A stretch of DNA of 21,014 nt from DASYDU01 sp031403315 (GTDB taxonomy: Bacteria > Planctomycetota > Planctomycetia > Pirellulales > Lacipirellulaceae). Below, one piece after another: positions 16,618 to 21,014 of this stretch. Location: contig JANNTD010000069.1 in the NCBI GenBank assembly GCA_031403315.1, positions 1-21,014 of the forward strand. Direction: 5' to 3'. The translations under genes and the position numbers were made by a program. Numbering within the stretch: the first letter of the stretch is position 1; each line of letters begins with the position of its first letter. Below the pieces are notes generated by a model. That model made no database searches. It was not told the DNA's origin and saw nothing but the letters and a program-made list of their open reading frames with translations.

Positions 16618-16622
16618 GGAGG
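16618..16622 (+). promoter_or_regulatory. Ribosome-binding site that fixes the GH1 start
   Basis: GGAGG lies 8 nt before TTG 16631 and only overlaps the alternative GTG 16616, so it supports the non-ATG start TTG. No ATG occurs in frame near the conserved GH1 N-terminus. Confidence 0.75.
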
Positions 16623-16630
16623 TTGGTCGC

Positions 16631-17977
16631 TTGGCCGACACTGTCTTTCCTCCTGATTTCGTGTGGGGCGCGGCGACGTCGGCGTATCAGATCGAAGGTT
16701 CGCCGCTCGCGGACGGGGCGGGATCGAGCATCTGGCACAAGTTTGCGCACACGCCCGGGAAAATCGACGGAGGCGACCACGGCGACGTGGCGTGCGACCA
16801 CTATCACCGGTTCGCGGATGACGTGGCGCTGATGCGCGAGCTCGGCATCCAATCGTATCGCTTCAGCACCGCCTGGGCCCGCGTGTTGCCCGACGGAACC
16901 GGCCGACCGAATCCGCAAGGGCTCGACTTCTATTCGCGGCTCGTCGACAAGTTGCTCGAACATGGTATCACGCCGAGCGTGACGCTCTACCACTGGGATC
17001 TGCCGGCCGCGCTTGAAGTCCGCGGCGGTTGGGCTCACGCCGATGCACCGAAATGGTTCGCCGAATACGCGCACCTCATGTTCCGCACGCTCGGCGACCG
17101 GGTGCCGATGTGGGCGACGCTCAACGAACCCTGGGTCACGATGGACAACGGCTATGTGACGGGCGGTCACGCACCGGGTCGGCGCGATTGGGCGGAGGCG
17201 GCGCGAGTTTCGCAGAACTTGTTGCGGGCCCATGCGGCGGCGGTCGCCGTGTATCGCTCGGAATGGAAGCAGCAAATCGGACTGGTGGTCAACCTGGTGC
17301 CCGTCGAAGCGGCGACCGATGCGGCGGCCGACTGTGCCGCGGCGCAGCGCATGGACGCCTATCTCAATCGGCACTTTCTCGATCCGGCCCTGCTGGGAAA
17401 ATTACCGGTCGAATTGTCGGATATGTTCGGCGAGGCCTGGCCGGCGATGGCGGCCGAGGAAGTCTCGCGGCTGCGCGAGCCGATCGACTTCGTGGGCATT
17501 AATTATTATCTGCGGATCGTCGTGCGCGATGATCCGTTTGCGGGCCCGCCGCGGGCCCGCGTCGTCTCGCCGCCCAACTGTCCGCGCACCGCTCTCGGGT
17601 GGGAAATTTACCCGCAAGGACTGGCGGACACGCTTGAATGGGTGCGCTCCCGCTACGGAGATTTGCCGCTCTATGTGACCGAAAACGGGGCCGCTTTCGA
17701 CGACATCCCGCAACCAAATGGCAGCGTGAATGACGGCGAGCGAGTACAATACATCAAGGAACATTTAGAAGCGGCGGGGCAGGCTCTACGGGCAGGCATC
17801 AACTTGCGCGGCTACTTCGTCTGGTCGCTCTTCGACAACTTCGAATGGCAACATGGCTACTCGAAGCGGTTCGGCATCGTCCGCGTCGACTATCCGACGC
17901 AGCGGCGGATTCCCAAAGCGTCGGCGCGGTTCTACTCGCAAGTAATTCGCAGCTCCGGCTCCAATCTCGAAGACTGA
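16631..17977 (+). CDS. GH1 beta-glucosidase
   Basis: 448 residues from TTG 16631, the normal GH1 length; the protein begins (M)ADTVFPPDFVWGAATSAYQI, the standard GH1 N-terminus. The same frame stays open upstream into the GH94 gene, so a naive open frame is far too long. Seen motifs: YRFSTAWARVLPDGTG, VTLYHWDLP, the acid/base in TLNEPW (E166), the nucleophile in YVTENG (E351), and the end signature GYFVWSLFDNFEWQHGYSKR with the aglycone-side Trp. There is no signal peptide, so it is cytoplasmic. It would split beta-linked disaccharides or short oligosaccharides to glucose, complementing the phosphorylase, which cannot use the shortest products well in characterised relatives. It is 26 nt after GH94 and 11 nt before the next gene: one operon. 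Confidence 0.93.
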   Translation: MADTVFPPDFVWGAATSAYQIEGSPLADGAGSSIWHKFAHTPGKIDGGDHGDVACDHYHRFADDVALMRELGIQSYRFSTAWARVLPDGTGRPNPQGLDFYSRLVDKLLEHGITPSVTLYHWDLPAALEVRGGWAHADAPKWFAEYAHLMFRTLGDRVPMWATLNEPWVTMDNGYVTGGHAPGRRDWAEAARVSQNLLRAHAAAVAVYRSEWKQQIGLVVNLVPVEAATDAAADCAAAQRMDAYLNRHFLDPALLGKLPVELSDMFGEAWPAMAAEEVSRLREPIDFVGINYYLRIVVRDDPFAGPPRARVVSPPNCPRTALGWEIYPQGLADTLEWVRSRYGDLPLYVTENGAAFDDIPQPNGSVNDGERVQYIKEHLEAAGQALRAGINLRGYFVWSLFDNFEWQHGYSKRFGIVRVDYPTQRRIPKASARFYSQVIRSSGSNLED

Positions 17978-17988
17978 AGGCAAACTGC

Positions 17989-19479
17989 ATGATTCGTCGC
18001 TCGATTGTCGTGTTGATCTTGGTCCACTCGCTCGTATCAAGCGCGGCGGCTCAGGATCTGAACGCGGTGCGCGACGATCAGCTCAATCGACTGAAGAACT
18101 ACGTGGTCGCGGCGATTCAGCCCTCGGGACTCGTCCGCGATTCGGTCGTGCTCAATGGAGCCAGTTTCCATCCCGCCACGCCCGATGCGGCTGGCTTCGC
18201 GCTGGTAGCGCTTAGCGCGCTCAATCAAGTGGGAAAATTCACGAATGCCGATGCCGAACAGCGCGTGGTGAACATCTTGTCGGCCTACGCCGGCCAGACA
18301 GCCGGGGTGGTGCCCGACCGCTCTGCCGACGGCCATTTCGTCCATTTCATGAACGTCAGTAACGGCGCGTATGCCACCGGCTGGGACGACTCCTACACCC
18401 CGATCGGCACCGCGCTCTTGGTTGCCGGGGCACAATTCGCGCGCAATCATTTTCCCGGAAACGCCTCGATAGCAACTCTCACCGAGCAATTGACCGATAG
18501 CGTCAACTTCAACAATGCGATTCATTCCAGTCTCAATGGCCGCATCTATCTCGACATGGGCAAAGCCGGCGGCGGCACCGGTGGCACGGTCACTACCTGG
18601 AACGAGTTCATGCTCGTCGAGAGCTTGGCGCTGCGCGAGACCAACAACGCACGGGCGCTCGCCGTGAAGCATCGTTGGTTGGACACGGACTTCATTCCGA
18701 AGAAATCCTACGACGGAATTCCGACGCTCACCGACAATGTGAACGCCTTTGCTTCCGGATTTTGGGTGCAACAGATGCAATTCTTCAACGGTGATTTTCG
18801 GCACAACGAGACTTTTCAGACGTTCTTCACCAATCAGCAACAGGCCGATCAGCTCTACTCGGCGAACGCACTCGGACAAGCGTTTCGTTACGGACTGACT
18901 GCCGGTTTGGTGCCCAGCCCGGAAGTCTATCACGCCGACCGGATACTGAGTCATCCGCACGACGTTTTCTCTCCGGAAGCAGTGGCTGCCTGGGGCGACA
19001 TGGATACGTTGCTCGATTTTTATAACGCCCAGGTGCTTCCGGCCAACGACCCACGCTACAAGTATGGCCTCGTGCGAGTCTCCGGCGAGCAGCCGAATTG
19101 GATTCCTGCGGATGCAGGTCTGGTCGATCACCTGTTCCTGCTGTTCGGCTTGGTAGAGAGCCTAGAGCCTGATTTCTTTGCCGATCGGGTCTTCGCTCCA
19201 ATCTCTCCGGGTGACTACAACGCCGATGGCACCGTCGACCTGGCCGACTACGACCTTTGGAAATCCAAATTCGGGTCGACGACGCACTTGGCGGCTGACG
19301 GCAACAACAATAATCGAATCGACGCGGGCGACTACTCGGTTTGGCGGGATCATTTTTCCGGCGGGACGGGTAGTTCATCTGTGGCGGTTCCCGAACCCGC
19401 GGCGAGCACGCTGGTCGGTGCAGCATTGCTCATTGGTTCGCTGATGATCCGACGCTGCCGCGGCCGAATGCCGAAGTAA
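17989..19479 (+). CDS. Secreted glycoamylase-fold (GH144-like) enzyme with dockerin-type repeats and PEP-CTERM
   Basis: 496 residues; ATG 17989 has AAGG 8 nt upstream. Signal peptide 1-21 (IVVLILVHSLVSSAAA). Residues about 30-400 fit the (alpha/alpha)6 'glycoamylase' family that holds GH144 endo-beta-1,2-glucanases. Markers are FHPATPDAAGFALVALSAL, GHFVHFMNVSNG, YTPIGTALLVAGAQF, TTWNEFMLVESLAL, a late LSHPHDVFSPEAVAAWGDMD, and the closing NWIPADAGLVDHLFLLFGLV. Residues about 408-460 hold two EF-hand loops of dockerin type (GDYNADGTVDLADYDLW; ADGNNNNRIDAGDYSVW). The C-terminus is VPEP (467-470), a hydrophobic stretch and RRCRGR: an exosortase sorting signal. It is third in the operon. Its expected role is depolymerising glucan outside the cytoplasm; the beta-1,2 specificity comes from the GH94 neighbour. 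Other glucanase activities are possible. Confidence 0.68.
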   Translation: MIRRSIVVLILVHSLVSSAAAQDLNAVRDDQLNRLKNYVVAAIQPSGLVRDSVVLNGASFHPATPDAAGFALVALSALNQVGKFTNADAEQRVVNILSAYAGQTAGVVPDRSADGHFVHFMNVSNGAYATGWDDSYTPIGTALLVAGAQFARNHFPGNASIATLTEQLTDSVNFNNAIHSSLNGRIYLDMGKAGGGTGGTVTTWNEFMLVESLALRETNNARALAVKHRWLDTDFIPKKSYDGIPTLTDNVNAFASGFWVQQMQFFNGDFRHNETFQTFFTNQQQADQLYSANALGQAFRYGLTAGLVPSPEVYHADRILSHPHDVFSPEAVAAWGDMDTLLDFYNAQVLPANDPRYKYGLVRVSGEQPNWIPADAGLVDHLFLLFGLVESLEPDFFADRVFAPISPGDYNADGTVDLADYDLWKSKFGSTTHLAADGNNNNRIDAGDYSVWRDHFSGGTGSSSVAVPEPAASTLVGAALLIGSLMIRRCRGRMPK

Positions 19480-19521
19480 ACGGTAGTGGGTCTGTATGAA
19501 CGTTCGTAGCGCAGGTGGCCT

Positions 19522-19623
19522 CCCATAGATTTGGCAAATGTGACACTCAGGCGGAGGTGCTTGTTTCCCGGGTTTTCGCCATAGATTGGCAAAAGTCAGG
19601 GCGGAGTTTTGTCAATCTATGGC
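19522..19623. repeat. Hairpin repeat with a third diverged copy
   Basis: A 17-bp inverted repeat (left arm 19578-19594, right arm 19607-19623, 16 of 17 positions paired) flanks a 12-nt GC-rich loop (GTCAGGGCGGAG). A third, diverged direct copy of the left arm and loop lies at about 19523-19555: CCATAGATT, GGCAAA and CAGGCGGAG recur with small insertions. The AT-rich arms and palindromic layout resemble terminal repeats of a small mobile element or a repeated intergenic hairpin. No transposase is present. The right arm is not followed by a T-run on the plus strand, so it is not an ordinary terminator. Confidence 0.7.
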
Positions 19624-19716
19624 GGGAACGGCCAGCACGTGCGCTGCGAGATAAATGGCAAACTGACCTACTACCAAGTAAACGGACAACTCGCGACGGC
19701 ATTTGAGGTTGGGTAA
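19585..19716 (+). other. Protein-like open frame in the spacer, no valid start
   Basis: After a TAG at 19582, this frame is open to TAA 19714-19716 and reads, in its right part, YGGNGQHVRCEINGK then LTYYQVNGQLATAFEVG. The composition is that of a folded extracellular beta protein rather than a chance frame, and the codons are less GC-rich than its neighbours. There is no ATG, and the only TTG (19609) has its GGAG too close. It may be the tail of a gene removed by an insertion/deletion at the hairpin repeat. Chance is still possible. Confidence 0.3.
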
Positions 19717-19717
19717 C

Positions 19718-21014
19718 ATGAGGCAGGCAGTTTTTTCTTGGTGGCAGCGTGCAACCGTGGCGATTGCGCTCGCGCTGTGCGCCGCCGTGCCGCTGCCCGC
19801 GCTCGCCGGCGACATCAGTTTGGTGCCTCTCTTGAATGGGGAACGCTCCGATTCGCTAAATCTCTGGGGCGGGCCGCTCAATGGGGGCAACACGTCGGGT
19901 TTCACCCGGCAGACGACGGTCGTTCACTCCGGCGTCGGCGCGTACCGAGCCAATCTCGGTGCGGTCGCCAACGGCGGCTTTAAGTTCTTCCAGACGTTTT
20001 CGAGTGCGCTCGCGGCCCAAAGCTACCGGCAGGACCGCAATCTGACGAGTTACGATTCGCTCAACGGCTACGTGCGGAACGATACAGGCGCGGACCTTAG
20101 ATTCTCACTTGAACTCAAAGACTACCGCGACACGACGAGCCACAGTGCCGTGCGGAGCTTCACGGTCCCTGCTGGCGGGACGTGGACGAATGTCGCTGCA
20201 CCGCTTGACTTGAGCTCGGGGTGGACCGTTACCGGTAGCCCCGACCTCACGCGGACCTATGCTTTGGGCTTCCTGGTGAACGCCGATTTCGGCGCGGCCA
20301 ACGGCTCGCTGTATCTCGACGACTTTGAGCTCGTCGAGAAAGGTCCGTCGATCGACGCGGCGACGGCGCCGATCCACGACGTTGTCGAGCGGCTCGCACA
20401 GCGCCAATTCATGGGCCTGTGGTCGGCGCGGAACAAGTTATCCGGCTTGATTCCGAACTCGTCGGACAACGCTTTGATCGGTGCGCTCAACACGACGACT
20501 GGCGTCGTGTGGAATTTGCCGTCGGCGGTGCGCCGCGGTTGGGTCACCCAGACAGAAGCCGACGCTTACATGGGGCAACTCGTCACCACGCTCAATGCGA
20601 ACCGCAATCAAACCACCCATTTGCCGACGCGATTTTTGGACCTGGCAACCGGGGCGCCGGTCACGGATCACGAAGAGTCGTCGATCGACGCCGCGTTCAT
20701 CGCGCTCGCGCTGCACGGCTACAAATCGCAGGCCGCCACTTCGCCGGCCCTCGCGGCATCCATCGACGATCTGCAAAACCGCTTCAATTTTTCCTCATTC
20801 ATGACGGCCGGCGCCGTCCGCCAAGCCTATTTCCAACCCACGGGTCAGTTCGGCTGCTGCACCTACGACGGCTACACGAACGAGCACAAGGTGGTCGCGC
20901 TAGCCGCCGAGCTGTCCGACGACTTTCACGTTTCGCTCGCCAGTCAATGGAACAAGGACACCGGTCGCGTGCTCGCGTCGCTGGCCGATCCGCAACAGAA
21001 TCATCTCGTTTATT
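19718..21014 (+). CDS. Second secreted glycoamylase-fold (GH144-like) protein with N-terminal jelly-roll domain (3' truncated by window)
   Basis: ATG 19718 has GAGG 9 nt upstream; the frame stays open to the last base (432 codons seen). Signal peptide about 1-31 (TVAIALALCAAVPLPALAGD). Residues about 32-208 look like a carbohydrate-binding jelly roll: LNLWGGPLNGGNTSGFTRQT, HSGVGAYRANLG, and the characteristic end LYLDDFELVEK. From about 213 the glycoamylase-type fold begins: VVWNLPSAVRRGWVTQTEAD, TRFLDLATGAP, HEESSIDAAFIALALHG, and YDGYTNEHKVVALAAEL, which parallels 'WNEFM' in the upstream paralogue. It is probably a glucan-cleaving or glucan-binding enzyme acting with that paralogue. The C-terminus, including any dockerin or sorting signal, is not in the window. 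The pair is diverged, so this is not a recent tandem duplication. Confidence 0.62.
   Translation, partial: MRQAVFSWWQRATVAIALALCAAVPLPALAGDISLVPLLNGERSDSLNLWGGPLNGGNTSGFTRQTTVVHSGVGAYRANLGAVANGGFKFFQTFSSALAAQSYRQDRNLTSYDSLNGYVRNDTGADLRFSLELKDYRDTTSHSAVRSFTVPAGGTWTNVAAPLDLSSGWTVTGSPDLTRTYALGFLVNADFGAANGSLYLDDFELVEKGPSIDAATAPIHDVVERLAQRQFMGLWSARNKLSGLIPNSSDNALIGALNTTTGVVWNLPSAVRRGWVTQTEADAYMGQLVTTLNANRNQTTHLPTRFLDLATGAPVTDHEESSIDAAFIALALHGYKSQAATSPALAASIDDLQNRFNFSSFMTAGAVRQAYFQPTGQFGCCTYDGYTNEHKVVALAAELSDDFHVSLASQWNKDTGRVLASLADPQQNHLVY

Noticed and set aside
17540..17562. GC-rich repeat CGGGCCCG inside GH1
   Set aside because: It lies in a surface loop coding region (AGPPRAR) and is explained by Gly/Pro/Ala codon use.
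15809..17977. A 722-residue open frame covering GH1 and the end of GH94
   Set aside because: The first part overlaps the well-supported GH94 in another frame and has Arg/Pro-rich shadow composition. The GH1 domain and its ribosome site start at 16631.
18037..19131. 364-residue antisense frame opposite the secreted dockerin enzyme
   Set aside because: The plus-strand gene has a signal peptide, domain motifs and a sorting signal; the antisense frame has none of these and is the usual GC shadow.

Overview
The window looks like chromosomal DNA of a planctomycete, probably Pirellulales-like. The base composition is GC-rich. A sulfatase C-terminus ends in the proline-rich tail common in planctomycetal arylsulfatases. 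There is a small secreted Gly/Ser/His/Asn repeat protein, and a secreted enzyme carries both a dockerin-type EF-hand pair and a VPEP (PEP-CTERM) C-terminal sorting signal. The taxonomic call is inference from gene content. No rRNA, tRNA, CRISPR array or intact mobile element was seen.

Layout, left half: the 3' end of an arylsulfatase (1-204, +); an OprB-type carbohydrate porin (588-1994, +); a decayed coding remnant (2042-2278, -); a secreted glycine-rich repeat protein with a clear intrinsic terminator (2397-2744, -); an RND efflux inner-membrane pump and its periplasmic adaptor in a 4-nt-overlapping operon (3074-7809, -); and a membrane-anchored diguanylate cyclase with one intact and one degenerate GGDEF domain (7950-9398, -).

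Layout, right half: this is one carbohydrate locus. It contains a LacI-type repressor (9884-10903, +), a convergent GPH-family sugar:cation symporter (10926-12713, -), and a rightward operon. The operon holds a 1174-residue GH94 phosphorylase of the 1,2-beta-oligoglucan phosphorylase / cyclic-beta-1,2-glucan-synthase C-terminal type (13080-16604), a GH1 beta-glucosidase (16631-17977), and a secreted (alpha/alpha)6 'glycoamylase'-fold protein resembling GH144 endo-beta-1,2-glucanases, with dockerin and PEP-CTERM (17989-19479). After a hairpin repeat comes a second secreted glycoamylase-fold protein with an N-terminal jelly-roll domain. It is cut by the window edge (19718-21014).

Working model (inference): the two secreted enzymes cut a beta-1,2-glucan outside the cytoplasm, the GPH symporter imports oligosaccharides, GH94 phosphorolyses them to glucose-1-phosphate, and GH1 hydrolyses the remaining disaccharide. 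The LacI repressor controls the locus through cre-like operators in the divergent 12.7-13.1 kb region and ahead of its own gene. A planctomycetal sophoro-oligosaccharide/beta-1,2-glucan utilisation locus with a cell-surface-sorted, dockerin-bearing endo-enzyme is the most interesting content of the window.
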